Shown here: positions 25,488 through 38,028 of the stretch, piece by piece
Position numbering within the stretch: the stretch's first letter is position 1
How the letters are laid out: each line of letters begins with the position of its first letter
Source: Capsaspora owczarzaki ATCC 30864
Taxonomy: Eukaryota > Opisthokonta > Filasterea
Reading direction: 5' to 3'
DNA: 64,000 bases
NCBI RefSeq assembly: GCF_000151315.2
Contig: NW_011887301.1
Span: 511,545 to 575,544, forward strand
The notes under the pieces: model-generated
What the model was told of the DNA's origin: nothing
Databases searched by the model: none
The model's input: the letters and a program-made list of their open reading frames with translations, nothing else
Made by a program: the position numbers and the translations under genes

Positions 25488-26947
25488 ATGAACGACGTGC
25501 CTCGCAAACGAGCTCACCTCGAATCGACCGCGAGCGACGCCTCAGTGGATGCATCATCATCCTCATCCTCATCGCTGTCATCAGGCATCCAGCGTGATGG
25601 CGGCGCAACGGTGGTCCACTCTGATCAGCGGCACATGCAGCTGAATCCGAGCGACGATCTGCGCATCCGAGCCATCCACCCGCTGATTCCGCCGCAGATC
25701 CTGATGGAGGACATTCCCATGACGACGACTGCGCTGAGCACGGTGCAGAGGGCGCGCGTCGAGTGCCAGAACGTCATCGCCCAGCGTGATGACCGACTCC
25801 TCGTCATTGTCGGACCGTGCTCCATCCACGACCCGGCAGCCGCGCGCGTGTATGCCCAGCGCCTGCGGGAGCAGATTGGAATCCACGCTGCCGATCTCGT
25901 CATTGTGATGCGCGTCTACTTTGAGAAGCCCAGGACGACCGTTGGCTGGAAAGGCCTCATCAACGATCCCTTCCTCGACGGCTCCTTCAAGATCAACAAG
26001 GGCCTCCACATTGCAAGGCAACTGCTGTGCGACGTCAACGAGATGGGCGTTCCGGCAGGCGTCGAGTTTCTAGACACAATCACGCCGCAGTTTCTCTGCG
26101 ATTTCATTTCGTGGGGTACGTTCGGTTTTGTGCAGATTTGATGTTTGGGGTGTGGAATCGTGATTCTGTGACCTTATGGCATGGAGGGGCGATGATGGTT
26201 GACGTTGTTGGATAATTGACGTTCTGAGCCTTTTGTGGTTGTGTACGACAGGTGCGATTGGCGCAAGAACCACGGAGTCGCAGGTAAGAGAGTTGCATTG
26301 ATTGCACCCGCACCGCAGAGCGCTGTATGACATGAAGGTGCTTACTGTGCTGCCCGTGTGAACCCATCCGTTGGTAGATCCATCGAGAACTCGCGTCTGG
26401 CTTGTCATGCCCGGTCGGCTACAAGAATGGCACATCGGGCTCGGTGGATATTGCCGTGGACGCAATCCGCGCATCCAAGGCGCCACACCACTTCCTGGGT
26501 GTGAACAAGTATGGGCTTGCTGCTATTGTGACGACGGATGGAAACCCCAGCTGCCACCTGATTTTGCGCGGCGGAAAGAGCGGTCCCAACTATGGCCCGT
26601 CGCACATTGCCGAGTGCAGCGAGCGTCTTGAGAAGGCCAGCGTCAACACTGGCATCATGGTCGACTGCAGCCACGGAAATTCCAACAAGGACTATCGGAA
26701 CCAACCCAAGGTTGCTGCGGCTGTGGCAGAGCAGCTTGCCGCGGGCGCGCGCAACATTATTGGCGTCATGATTGAAAGCAATCTGCACGAAGGCCGCCAA
26801 GACATCAACCCCGAAACGGGTCTACCTGGGCTTCAGTACGGTGTCAGTGTCACTGATGGTTGCATTCACTGGGACGACACTGTTGCCGTGCTCGAGACTT
26901 TGGCTGCGGCCGTTCGATCTCGCCGAAATGTCAGCATGGCTCAATGA
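25488..26947 (+). CDS. 3-deoxy-7-phosphoheptulonate (DAHP) synthase, class I
   Basis: Exons 25488-26115, 26252-26283 and 26378-26947 join in frame to 409 residues. It catalyses the first step of the shikimate pathway, condensing PEP and erythrose 4-phosphate. Type I (AroF/G/H, ARO3/ARO4) motifs are present: VGPCSIHDP, EKPRTTVGWKGLINDP, GAIGARTTESQ, RGGKSGPNYGP, VDCSHGN and SVTDGCIHW, covering PEP/E4P-binding arginines and lysine and metal ligands (Cys, His, Glu, Asp). An Asp/Ser-rich N-terminal extension of about 30 residues precedes the usual start, and there is no obvious mitochondrial presequence. The second exon is only 32 nt. Animals lack this pathway, so the gene supports a free-living unicellular host that makes its own aromatic amino acids. 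Feedback control by Phe, Tyr or Trp cannot be read from sequence alone. Confidence 0.93.
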
Positions 26948-27253
26948 TCGAGCGATGTCGCGTTTTCAAGCCCGTTTCAGCGTCCACGCAGTGTGCAATC
27001 TCAACACCAGGAACCGAGATCTCAATGGGGGATGCATTCAGTCCCCGACAAAGTCCAAATGTGCATTGTTCTGCACTCTGCTATAATAAATCAAATTCAT
27101 GTACAGTCCACAACGACCTCATTCCATCAGCATATCATCAATTCACTCTTTTATTTTATTTTCCCACTTGTAAGTCTCTTTTATCTCTGAATTGCTTGTC
27201 TGAGATTTTCGTTCGCTGACCAAACCTCAAAACGCTGCACTTTCCAGATTGAC
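26948..27253. other. Short intergenic region
   Basis: This should hold the 3' UTR of the DAHP synthase gene and the 5' UTR of the next gene. A small upstream coding exon for the ZNF830 homologue ending near 27246 cannot be excluded, because TTTCCAG precedes its ATG. Confidence 0.4.
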
Positions 27254-28742
27254 ATGCAAGAAGAGACGCGACGACTCTTCCGCCAGCAACAACAAGCTCA
27301 AGCTGCTGCTGCTGCTGCTGCTGCTGCTTCGAGTGCCGGGTCGACGGCGGCAAAGCCAGCAATCGCAGCTGGGCTCAATGGCGGCCTTGCTTCAGGAGGA
27401 GCAACGAGCTCACTGCCGCGTTACGCAGTGTAAGCAAGCCTGGACTCTGGTGAAGATCATCAACATGAGACGCACTGGCCGATTTCGAGAGAGTCGATCG
27501 GGCTGCTGGACCGGGATGCAATGGTGATGGGCGGTTTGTATGGGACTTTGCATTGAGGCTGACAATCCGTTCGATAACTTTGTGGCTACCTTGGATGCAG
27601 ACAAACAAGCTCTGGAACATTGTACTGCACGATCTGCGACATGTCTGTCAAGAGCGAGCTGCTATGGCCGGCACATGCGAACGGGAAAAAGCACAAAGAA
27701 GTGAGTTATTTGGACAAGGCAATCGATCTCACGAACGAACGAAAAGAAGGGGGCTTCACTGAGAACTGTATCACTCGCACATAGGCTATCGCATCGGCAA
27801 ATCAAGCAACAGCAAGTAGCAATGCTGCACGATCGAAGCGACCCGCGGAACAGGAAGCAGACGAGGGTGGGCACGACTCGAAGCGCTCTCGTTCAGGTAT
27901 TGTGGTGAATGTTGGAGAGTCCGGGCGTGAACGAGACCTCTACCAGCTGAATGAAGCTGGGAGAGTGTTGATGCTGGAAGAGTGTTGCTGCTGGGAGAGT
28001 GTTGCTGCTGGGAGAGTGTTGATGCTGGGAGAGTGTTGATGCTGGGAGAGTGATGCTGCGTTCGGCACCCGCGGGTCCCAAAATGCTAACTTGGAAATTT
28101 TGTGTGCACATTTCACAGCCCTTCCAGCAGACTTTTTCGGCTCTGGAAACGGAGCAAGCCATGGCACCGAGGTAAGCCATTGGCATTCCTTTTGACGACA
28201 ACGCTTTTCAGATGCGGGTGCGCCTTCCCTGCACTCGCTTTTTGTTGCTCTACTTTATTTTTTTCTCACCGCCTTCTCCGTGGATTTTCGCTTTACAGGA
28301 ACCTGCCGCTACCAAAACAGCCCTACCAACGGGCTTCTTTGACGATGCAGATCGCGATGCCAAGGCACACAACGAACCGACTGCTGCCGACAAGTTTGAG
28401 GCTGAATGGGCCAGCTTCTCGAAAGCGATCGCGGAGGAGACCAGCCAAACGCCTGCTACCGACGAGCACCTTCATGCCGATGATGACAACGAGTGGCTGG
28501 AGCGGGAACGCGAGCGACTAACGGAGCAAGAGTGGAATATGAGGAAAGTGGCGCGATTTCGGGATCAGTACCAATCCCATGTCCAACGCCTGCAACAGCA
28601 GGGCAAGCAATCCGCCGCAGCACCACCGCAGGCCATGAGTGTTGACAACGGTGCCACAAACGAGGGCGATGAAAGCGATGACGATGACGAGGCGAATGAC
28701 CCCGACGCGGTTCACAATTGGAGAATGAAGAGCAGTGTTTGA
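27254..28742 (+). CDS. ZNF830: ZNF830 (CCDC16)-like zinc-finger protein
   Basis: Exons 27254-27429, 27601-27700, 27785-27896, 28119-28171 and 28299-28742 join in frame to 294 residues. The N-terminus (EETRRLFRQQQQ and an Ala run) matches the helical start of ZNF830. A single matrin/C2H2-type finger follows: LYCTICDMSVKSELLWPAH, then HKE. A Lys/Arg-rich nuclear-localisation-like stretch, LPADFFGSG and LPTGFFDDADRDA with acidic spacing, a coiled-coil segment (about 210-250) and an acidic tail ending in WRMKSSV follow in the order of the human protein. ZNF830 associates with the XAB2 splicing/repair complex and is needed for pre-mRNA splicing. The start is the least certain part. Intron 3 contains a 17-bp tandem repeat. 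Confidence 0.85.
27955..28056. repeat. 17-bp tandem repeat in intron 3 of the ZNF830 homologue
   Basis: About six head-to-tail copies of a unit close to GCTGGGAGAGTGTTGAT, varying at one or two positions. There are no spacers, so it is a minisatellite. Confidence 0.9.
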
Positions 28743-28839
28743 AAATTGGCTTTATCAAGAAATACAACGTTCAGCGCCATAAAGCATGAATGTACGAGAT
28801 CGAACTGTACATGATAGCACACAGTCCAACAGGGGTCAA

Positions 28840-30746
28840 TCAAAACACGATCGCGAAGGCTGCACCGGCCGCAGCTTTGGTCAACGGCGCTTCGGCTCGC
28901 TGACATATTGCGTGCCACTCGTGATGTGGCAATGCCTCGGTCCCGAACGTGTCGTCGGTTGCAAACACCATCCCATTGCTGCTTACGGCAATCACCGAAC
29001 CTGCAGCGCATGCAACATCCACGACGGTCGACTTATCCGGGAGAGGTGATAGCGGCACCAGATCTTGCTTTTCACGATCGCCATGCCGAGTGATTGATGC
29101 CAAGCGTCCCGATTCTGCAAATGTCGTGAAATTTAGTCAGTTTGGCCATCACGAACGCACTGAAATCGGACTCCCACTCCCCAATGTTGAAATTGCTCAA
29201 AACGACTCAACGCAACCATACCAAACAGCACAACGGTAAATCCGTTGCCAGAAGCGAGCCGACGGACTGGGCCCCAAACGGATGCGTCAACGGGAATGAC
29301 GCGCGGCGTCAGACACTCTCGGTGCAAAACGCGGAGCTGGTCCAGGTAGGCAGAATCATACTTGGCCGTGGTGGCAGTGCTCTCAAGACGCAAGGAATCG
29401 TGCAGCGAATCCAGACCAGGTTCCTCAGCAAAAAGAGGTGCAATGGGAGCGCTCGAGAACACTTCCGGTGATTCGCGCCCAAAGATGGCCAAATGTTGAT
29501 TGGTCGCGTCGTTCGGGGCTGTGAGGACGAGCGCCGTGTGAGAGTGACCACATGCCGCATGAGAAACCTGCCACGAAGCGTCCAGAGCAGTTACTCGCAT
29601 CGGCGACACGGCTTTGAGCATTCGATGGGTGAGCTGGAAGCTTGCTGATGGTGAGGAAGTGCCGGGTTCGTTCGGGATGGGCAACGTTTTGGGAGAAGCA
29701 AGCCATCCCCAAAGGAAGATTCCAGCTGGACCCCAAGCAACAGTTTGGTAGCCACCAGCCGCCAGCAGACGCATGCCAGGTGGCAGCCCACGAACAATAC
29801 GCAGCGCGCCGTCGTTGAGGGCGTCGCCATGACCCAACAGGCCCGCTCCCCAGCATGCCACTCGCCCCGACGTCGACAAAAGAGCAGTGTGGAAAAATCC
29901 GGCTGAAACATCACGGAATAGCTTTGATGTAGCGGCTGCTGCTGTCGTCCGTGGGCTGTTTTCAAGCTCCGCTGTAGTAGTAGTAGTTGTCGTCGTAGTC
30001 GTGGTAGCAGCAGTTCTGGCATTGCTCGATTCGGTCGTTTCGGACAAGAGTTCAACGCGCAATGGCGTGGATGTCAGTCGACGCGGAACTGGAAAATCCT
30101 CCTCGTCCTCGTCAAAGATGCTCGAGTGCTGATCGTCCGTTCCAAGCTGCGAATAGAAATTCGATCCCCTATCCATGCAACGCAGTCGCAGTATGAATGA
30201 ATGAGCTTGAGTACAAGAGCAACGAGACAACTCCACATGGTTGAGATGGAACCCCAAGCAGCAAACAATAACAACAACCGCCATAATCTAAAACAAAGTA
30301 CTTGCCAGCTGAACAGCGATTGCCGGGTGCTGTGAGGATGCGACTTGTCTAGCGGATTGAGCTCATCGACGAGCGCAACGGCGTGACCGAGCCCAGCCGC
30401 AACGGCTGCCACGCGGAACGCCGGCGCAGTCAGCACTGCAAGCGGCAATGGCGGGATTGCGTCGTGAGCCTCGCCCGAGCCGCACTGGCCAAAGCTGCCG
30501 TCGCCCCTGCTCCAAGGAGAGAAAGGTGAAAGAGTGAACGAGCGAGCCAAGAGCAGCGATCGTCGGGCTCAGTCTGCATTACCATGAGACGGCGACGGAT
30601 GACGGATCGACAAGAGCAACAGCACGACGAGCAGCAGCAGGGGCGATGTGGCGAAGCAGTGGCGACGCGTGCTTGGATTGCGACTGGAGTATGGGCGTGG
30701 CGGCAGACTGCGCTCCGAACGACACGAGCCGCTGCCACAGTCCCAT
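28840..30746 (-). CDS. RCC1-repeat beta-propeller protein
   Basis: Exons 30583-30746, 30306-30506, 29222-30168 and 28840-29114 join in frame to 528 residues. RCC1 blades are recognisable: WGDGSFGQCGSG, LFSWGSNFYSQLGTDD, VSAGFFHTALLSTSGRVACW, ACGHSHTALVL and, near the C-terminus, VACAAGSVIAVSSNG. RCC1 propellers act as exchange factors or binding platforms. The N-terminus (MGLWQRLVSFGAQSAA..., rich in Arg, Ser and Ala and free of acid) could be a mitochondrial presequence, as in RCC1L, but this is weak. A Thr run (about 29985-30005) interrupts one blade. Joining the second and third exons requires a GC-AG intron (donor GCAAGT at 30305). An in-frame ATG at 30800 would extend the N-terminus. The gene converges on the ZNF830 homologue with under 100 bp between stops. 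Confidence 0.82.
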
Positions 30747-31410
30747 TGTTGACTGAGCAAAGATGGGGGACTGACCGTAGTAGCAATAAATAGTCGTCAA
30801 ACATTGTCAGAGTGTCGAGGTGAGTTTGACGAAAAGGTGTGAAAATTGACCGGATTCGCATCGAATCGCAAAAAAGCGAAAATCGGTTGCGAGACATAGA
30901 AACAAGAGCGCAAAGCGAAGGTGAGTTGACGAGGCGAGTGACAAGTTGGGTTGACAAGGCGAGTGACAAGTTGGGTTGGCAAAGATGCGAAGTTGACCGC
31001 ATCGCAGTGCAGGGCAAATGCGAATTTGGTTGCGCGCCTGGAAACAATCACGAAAGCGAGGTCTCGTTCGATTGGACGACCATCCGTGCAATTGTAGCTG
31101 TTGTTACCGACAACAACCGATGTGTAGTTTGGTATTTGGTGACATCACCGTCTAAAATGCGTCATGACGCGACAGTGATCAAACGCTCTTCTGCTTGGTG
31201 AGATGGTGAAACCACCACGACAAGCAGAGGCCTCCCCCCCCCCGCTGCAATACATCACAACAGCAAGCTAGCGCTGGTTTGCACGGAGAAGCGAACGGGA
31301 AGAGGGCGGGCGGAACGAGAACCGAGATTAGCATCCGCCCAGCAACAGGAACGCATCCCACGCAAGTCAAAGAAGCAGCAGTCTTTGATCTTGCTGTTTG
31401 GCTCACCACT

Positions 31411-31454
31411 CTGTGCGACATCTGAAGGTAGACTGTGCGACATCTGAAGGTAGA
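31411..31454. repeat. 22-bp exact tandem duplication
   Basis: Two adjacent identical copies of a unit starting CTGTGCGACATCTGAAGG. Confidence 0.85.
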
Positions 31455-31653
31455 GAAGGACAAAAACCTGTAGCGAGTGAGTCAGTTTGGTTTGGCGAAT
31501 TGAACCGAGAATAGCGTCCGCAACAACAAGAAGAAGATCAAAGCAGCGCTTTGTCTCGCCCCCCTTAACGAGTGATCCTTGTTTTCGGAGACCCGTCTGT
31601 GCGAATTGTGCAACCGTGGATTCGCATACAAAGGTATGCAATCCAAGCCCAAA

Positions 31654-31720
31654 CAACAACGACAACAACAATAACAACAACAACAACAACAGCAACAACA
31701 ACAACAACAACAACAACAAC
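31654..31720. repeat. CAA/ACA trinucleotide microsatellite
   Basis: An impure run of CAA triplets in intergenic DNA. Confidence 0.85.
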
Positions 31721-32558
31721 ACTTCTGCCAAAACAAACGGTTGTTGCTTGGGATGAACACTTGTACCATCAAGCCTCCGCGATGGGCAAAATGCTCAGAG
31801 ACACTCGCTCTTCAATGTTGGTAGTTCCATCCCGGTTGGTACTGGGCTGTGTTGCACGTTGCCGCCGGTTGTTGTTGTGGTAGTGTCAAGGTCGAAAGCG
31901 GAACTTCGGACTTGCCATTTTCGTTCCTCCGCTTCGTTTCACGCTCTTGTTCCCTTTTCCTCGCCCTTTCTCTCCCTCTCTCTCGCAATCTCATTCCGCT
32001 CCTCCTTCTCTACGACTCGAACAGACAATCAGCGTAGCGAGATGATTAGTGGAATGTTGGCGGTTGTTATTATTTTCGCAAAAAACTCCAATTTGTTCTT
32101 TTCATTATTTTTCCATTATTTAAACAATTAAAATCAGAGTATTGGGTTGTGGCTTGTGCTTCGCCCACTGGCTCAAAGACCCCCACTGCCGCCTTCCCAA
32201 TTCGGTTGTCTATCATGTGGACTCGCTGTCGTGCTTGGTTGCTCGCTTTCGGTGCCGACAAAAACGATGAATTCCCATACCAACCAGCCACAACACGCAA
32301 CAAATCGAAACGCCAGTCTTTTTTTTTTTTTTTTTTTCTTGTCTTTTCACGTCCGCTCTCTTGCTTTCTTCCACTCTACTTTTCGTGCCTCTCAGAGGAT
32401 CTCTTTCCCTTTGGATTTCGATTCCCTTGTCGCTCCTATTCTCGTCTCCTTTCGCTCCTCAGCCACTCTTCAGTTTTGTGCCACAGATCAACACTGTTCA
32501 TACTTTCTTCCCTTTTTTAATTTGTATTTTTGTTTTTGTTTATTTTTGAACTTTTTGT

Positions 32559-35500
32559 ATGTCGCGAACTTCTCGATTCGCGGCGACATTTTTTGTCGCT
32601 GTTTTGCTGGTCGTTGCTGCCGCTGATGCCGCCCCGCGCATTCACCAGGCGCAGCCCAATGCTGCCAACACGGACGGCACCAGCACCACTCTCTTGAATC
32701 TGAGTGGCGACTTTGGCGTGTCGGCTCCGGCTGCAGGCCAGTTCAAGTGCCTGTTTGGCTCCACCCAACAGCAGTCGGTGGCGGCGACCTGGATTTCTTC
32801 GACCACTGCCACCTGCGTCCTGCCGACGCGTGCGACCCTCGTCTCGAACGGCGTCGATGTGATCGTCCGCAACTACCTCAACGTGCTGCTCCCAGCGCCG
32901 TTCGTCAAAATGAGCTTGACTTTGGACAATGGCGCGACTTTGATCGCCAACTGGCTTCCCATCTTCTTCCCTGTCGCTCCGGCACTCTCGACGCTTTCGC
33001 CCGACCGGTAAGTAGTTGCTGAACAGCAGCATCCCGTTTTGCGCACTCTCGCTCTTTCTTTCTTCCTTTGGCTGCTCCTCGGAGCGAGGGGAGGGGCTCG
33101 GAGGTGGAGGTGTTGACTTCTAATTTGTCACAACATTTTTTTTAAAGTTTGAACCGCCTGTTTTATTTTTCCTTTTTTTTTTTTTTTTTTTAACAACTCT
33201 TGGGGTTCTGTCCCTCAAGCAGTGGGCTGCTGCGAACATTGAAAACATGTCGGAAGGTGTGCGACTTTTGATTGATTTGTTGCCGCCACTGAATGGCTCG
33301 CGAGTGGTGATGATGATGACGATGATTGCGCATCGAACCATGCAAAACAAACGGACCAGAAAAAACAAAACAAACCCGCGACGACGCAAAGGCAGGACAA
33401 AAGCAATCAACAACAATCATCAACAAAAGGGGGAAAGGAACAGCTGTTGGCAACAATAACGGCGAACAGGTATTTTTGGTGTGATTTTATTTTGTTTTTG
33501 CGCTATTCGCATTTTGCCTTGACGACCGGATTTCTGTTTTTGGATGCCTTCGAAGTTTATTGTCAACCCGATATGACACACCCGCTCCTTATCATCCACT
33601 CACTCGACGATGCATCCTGCACAACTTGACTCTCGCAGCGGTCCGACGACTGGCAACACTGTTGTTAGTGTTCAAGGCGCAAAGTAAGTTGCTAATGCCA
33701 CAATTCTCGCTTGTGGAGGAGTGTACGAAAATTCTAACGATGGAACACAACAGCATTCTTGACAGCCGCGACCTTCGCTGCAAGTTCAATGGGCAAGAAA
33801 CGGTCGGTGCTTACGTGGACAGCACTCACTTGCAATGCCCGACTGCTCCTCAAGGCTCGGCTGCAAACGTGAACATCGAAGTCAAGTCAACTCCCAAGCA
33901 CATTAGCATGGCCCACCTGTTTGACGGTGTCAACGACTTTAGCGTCGCGCCCATTCCAACTTCGCTCCTTCAGTTCAACTTGACTGTTGAGATTTGGTTC
34001 CGCCCTGCCACGCCCGTTGGCTTGATCCAGGCTCTGGTTGACAGCTGCGTGCCTGGCGAAACTCCAGAGACAAACTGCAACTTTTGGATTGAAACTGGCA
34101 AGGCTGTTGCAGACGGCATCCATGGCGAGATTGGCATTGGTCACGAGTTTGGGGCGGGCAGCAATCAGCAATATGTGTACTCGGGGATCTTGGACAACAC
34201 TTACAAGAACAAGTGGACGCACATTGCGCTCGTGCGCGAAGTGTGGGACAACACTACCATCGAGTGCTCTGGATCGTCGTGCCCCTTCGTTGGCGAGTAC
34301 CGCACGTACGTCAACGGCGAGCTTCTGCTCCCCACCTACAAGTTTACCGTCAACACTGATTTTGGCGAGACCAACACGTACGTTGGCTCGCTTTACACGA
34401 CGTCGTTCTACAACGGCGGCATGGATGATTTCCGCATCCTCAACTACCCCATGACTCAAGCGCAGGTTCAGCAGTCGATGGAGGAGGTTTACTCGGGCTT
34501 TGAGGATGGCGTGCTTGTTTCGTGGGATTTCGAGCCCAACAACCAACAGTTTACTGTCCTCACGTACAACGCCGATGGCGTGACACCCAACACGTACACC
34601 CTCTACGCCCTCACGCCCTCGAACGTGGACGTCAGCCGCCAGCTGAACATGGGTGGCGGGACGAATGTGTTCATTCCGAGCATCATCCAGACCGTTGCTT
34701 TTGCTGACTACCCGAGCTCTGCCCCGACTCTGAACTTTTTGTACTACACGCCCGAGACTATTACCACCTTTGCGCCCATGCACGGTGTTGTGTCTGGCGG
34801 CACGGTGGTGACTATTCAAGGCACTGGCTTTTTGAACTCGACCTACCTGTACTGCCGCTTTGGTAGTGCCACCGCAACTCCAGCAACCTTTATCGATGCA
34901 ACCACTCTGGAGTGCACCGCACCCGCCTTCACGGCTTGCTCGCAGAGCTCTGACAGCTTGAGCATTCCCGTTTACGTGTCAAACAACAACCAACAGTTTG
35001 TCGTCTCGTCAACCAATTTTACCTACTACCAGGCACCGACAATCCAAAGCGTGGCTCCTTCGCAGGCACCACTCGCTGGTAATGTGCCAGTTACCATCTA
35101 TGGCTCCGGCTTTGTGAATACCCCCGAGTTCCGCTGTCTGTTTGGCGTTATTGCTGTCGTGCCTGTTAGCGTCACTGCAACCTCTGCAGTTTGCGTGACC
35201 CCAGACAATCTGCCCGAGGGTGCTGTTGTGGCAAGTGTGACGATCGACGGCCAGACAGCGACGACTTCGCAAGTGATTTTCACGGCATTCGACCAATGGT
35301 CACAGATCGAGTCGACGGCTGTTGGTATTGCCATCATTCTCGGCATTGGCTTTGTGATGGTCGTTTGCGTTCACATCTGGCTATTTATCAATCGAAATCA
35401 GAAGATTGTCAAGGCATCTGCACCTCTGTTTGGTCAGTTTATTCTGTTCGGGGCGTACCTCGGCTTCGGCGCAGTTGCCGCCTTCTTCCCCACGCCGACA

Positions 35501-36526
35501 GACGCCTCTTGCACTGTCGGTATCTGGTTTGTCTTCCTCTCGTTCACCTTCATGTTTGCAAGCCTATTTATCAAGAACTGGCGCATCCAGCGCATCTTCA
35601 CTGTACGTGGTTGAGTTTTTGCTTGAGTGGTCTTTGCTCATGCTGTTTGTATGCATCGCTAACCTGTGATGCTGTACAACAATTGTAGAACAAGAAGCTT
35701 GGAAAGAACGTTTCACGCAATCTCGGGGATTCTCGCCTTGTTTTGGTGCTGTTTGTGTTTGTCGCAATCATGGCCATCATTCTTGCTGTTTGGACGGGCA
35801 CTTCGAACGACAAGGTGGAGGTTCAGGATGACGGCTTCTCCTCTTGCTACGTTAATCCTACTTTCCAAGGCATCCTGTTCGCCTACATGGGTTTGATGTT
35901 GCTGTTCGGTATCGTTCTGGCCTTCCGTACCCGCAACATTCAGGACGAAGCGTTCAATGAAAGCAAGATGGTTTCGGTGGCCATCTACAATGTTGCTTTC
36001 GTCACCGTCATCATGATTCCGCTGGTCTCGTTCACCACAGATGTCCGTGCTCTCCTCGTGATGAAGGTACGATTCGTTCTGCGGGTGATGTGAGAGTCAA
36101 GTACCACAGCTTGCCTCACAAATGTTCTTTGCAACCATCTTCCTTTTGCTTTCTCTTTGGTACGATAGAGCGTCGGTATCCTGTTTGCAGTCCTTGTTAC
36201 TGTAGGATTGGTGTTCTTCCCCAAGATTTGGGCCGTTGCCTTGCATAAACGTCGCGCGTGAGTGCCACCATTCCTCGTGGTTGTTGCAACTGACGAATTG
36301 ATTTTGTTGCTCACATGTCGCTGGTTCATTTCTTTTCTTGTCATTCAGTGCACGCAACCGCACCGACTCTACCAACCCCGACACCTCCAAGCGCACCGGA
36401 GCTGCAAGCGCGTCCAACCGACGACCATCCCCACACTCAACCGAGACACACTCCGAGAAGCATCAAATGAGCGAGATGCACGCGTCAGACAACCCAGTGC
36501 CGGCCGAACCGCAAGTAGTTGTTTGA
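32559..36526 (+). CDS. Class C GPCR with IPT/TIG and LamG-like ectodomain, copy A
   Basis: Exons 32559-33007, 33639-33683, 33754-35602, 35689-36066, 36169-36257 and 36349-36526 join in frame to 995 residues. Order: signal peptide; a beta-rich N-terminal domain; IPT/TIG 1 (about 141-210, GPTTGNTVVSVQG ... DLRCKFNG); a concanavalin/LamG-like domain (about 218-430, FDGVNDF, WTHIALVRE, YVNGELL, MDDFRILN); IPT 2 (about 500-590); IPT 3 (about 591-680); seven membrane helices (about 684-955); and a Ser/Thr/Arg-rich tail. The 7TM core has class C (GABA-B/mGlu) marks: KASAPLFGQFILFG, FASLFIKNWRIQRIF, LAFRTRNIQ..AFNESK, SVAIYNV and LVFFPKIW. There is no Venus-flytrap domain. A plasma-membrane receptor for a glycan or matrix ligand, coupling to G proteins, is inferred. 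The tail ends VVV, a possible PDZ ligand. Confidence 0.88.
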
Positions 36527-38028
36527 GTTTGTTTCGTGCCAGTCGTTTTTGTTTGTTTTGTTTTGCATTTTCGTTTTGTTTTTGCTTAGCTTTCGTTTTG
36601 CTACCGCTGTTATTTGTGATGAATTGGGCTGAGCCACCGTTTGAGCTATTATATTTTGAGTAAACAATATTCTAGCATGCTTCGGTAGTTGTGCAGGCGA
36701 GGTTGCGACCGTTAAACTTGCAGAGCTGGTCCAACTCCATCCTTCGGCTCAAGCTGCTTAGTCCGCCTGCGTCGCGGACCATGGTGTTTTGCTACTGTTA
36801 ATGCTACTGTTAATACTTGTGGTGATGCTTGTGGTGATGATGGCGCAGGTGAGTCGTTGCCAAAATCGCACAAGTGTTTCAAGTCGTGTTTCAATCAACT
36901 TTGCCACCCATTTCTCGCTGCTGTGAGGATTCTCTCGGCCTGTGCTCGAAACCTCTGCATTCACAGAGGTTTTTTTATTCGGAGACTGAGAAAAGCAGGT
37001 TTGGAAGATCAAGTGAGGGGGTGGTGTGAGTTTCAGGGTTGCTCGTTTTTGTCGTGACAATTCCAAGCTCACAATCAGCACGCTTCGAAAAAACGACAGG
37101 CCCGGAGATAGTCCCGCATTGGGAACCGACAATTACACGAGATCACTGGCGCAAGGGGAAGGCACACGGAGGTCGGGAAGGCGTGTAACGGTGAGCAGGA
37201 AAGTGGGTCCTGGGGACATGTTTGTTTCATTCGTTTCGCTTGAGTAATTTCGGCTAATCCTGACGTCGAATAATCGTTGTTTCATCCCGCAACTGCCCCG
37301 CAACTGCCCTGTGAGGCTATTGGCCGGTTTTTCGACAAATGGCGTGTCAGGTGTTTGTGTTTGATTCCGTTTTGTTGTTGGGGAGCAAACACAAACAACA
37401 AAACACATAACAAAATGACATGACAATCCAAACGCCACACCTGCTGGCTGATCTGCCGCCGCCGCTTGTTGATTCATAGAGCACAGCGGCAGGCGTCGCC
37501 CGCGCCACCCCCCTCTCCCTCCCTCGGCAGAGCGCGTCGACGATGGTCCCACTCGCTGCGTTCTCTGCGTCCGGTGAGCGGCAGTGCGGGTCAATAGACT
37601 CCGACAATGGGGGGAAACAAACCAAGCCCCTCGTGGCGCAGAGCTGCGGTTTTTGTTGACCGTTTTTGGCAAATCCCGCTCTTCGGACCAAAAGCCCACT
37701 CGCTGCCTCCGCTTCTCTCCGGCGGTGTTGGCCGTTCGTTGCTAGGATCCACTTGCTCTTGTTCCCTACGACCGATGCCCACCAAAGCGAGCCAAACTGC
37801 ACTGCTAACAACGATGACAAAATTGTTTTTGCATTCTGTTGTGGCGTCGTTTTTTTGTTTTTTTGTATTGTTTTGTATTTTTTGGATTTTTTGGAAAGAT
37901 CGTCGTCGTTTTCACTCTTCTTTGTTTTCATTGTTTTTTTTTTTTTATTTTATTTGTTCTTGCCTTTTCTGTTTCTCTTTTCGACACTTTCTCCATCGTT
38001 TCTTTCACCTTGTCAACAAGTGACAACG
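36527..38028. other. Intergenic region between the paired receptor genes
   Basis: I can support no exon here. T-rich leader sequence (37830-37950) precedes the second receptor. Open frames on the minus strand have no recognisable domain. Confidence 0.5.

Larger units (their letters stand above)
30747..32558. other. Intergenic region with short tandem duplications
   Basis: No exon is supported across about 1.8 kb. Contents include a 25-bp direct duplication (about 30932-30981), an exact 22-bp tandem duplication (31411-31454), a CAA-rich run (31654-31720) and T-rich leader sequence (32321-32338) ahead of the receptor gene. Confidence 0.5.

Noticed and set aside
27955-28056. Regular repeats that could suggest a CRISPR array
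   Set aside because: The units are adjacent with no spacers and lie in a eukaryotic intron; this is a minisatellite.
30839-31201. A 120-codon plus-strand frame in the gap before the receptors
   Set aside because: It overlaps a short direct duplication and encodes nothing recognisable; length is within chance for this composition.
33887-34819. Matching 310-codon antisense frames under both receptor genes (also 39617-40549)
   Set aside because: They mirror each other only because the sense exon is duplicated; composition follows the sense codons and no domain is present.
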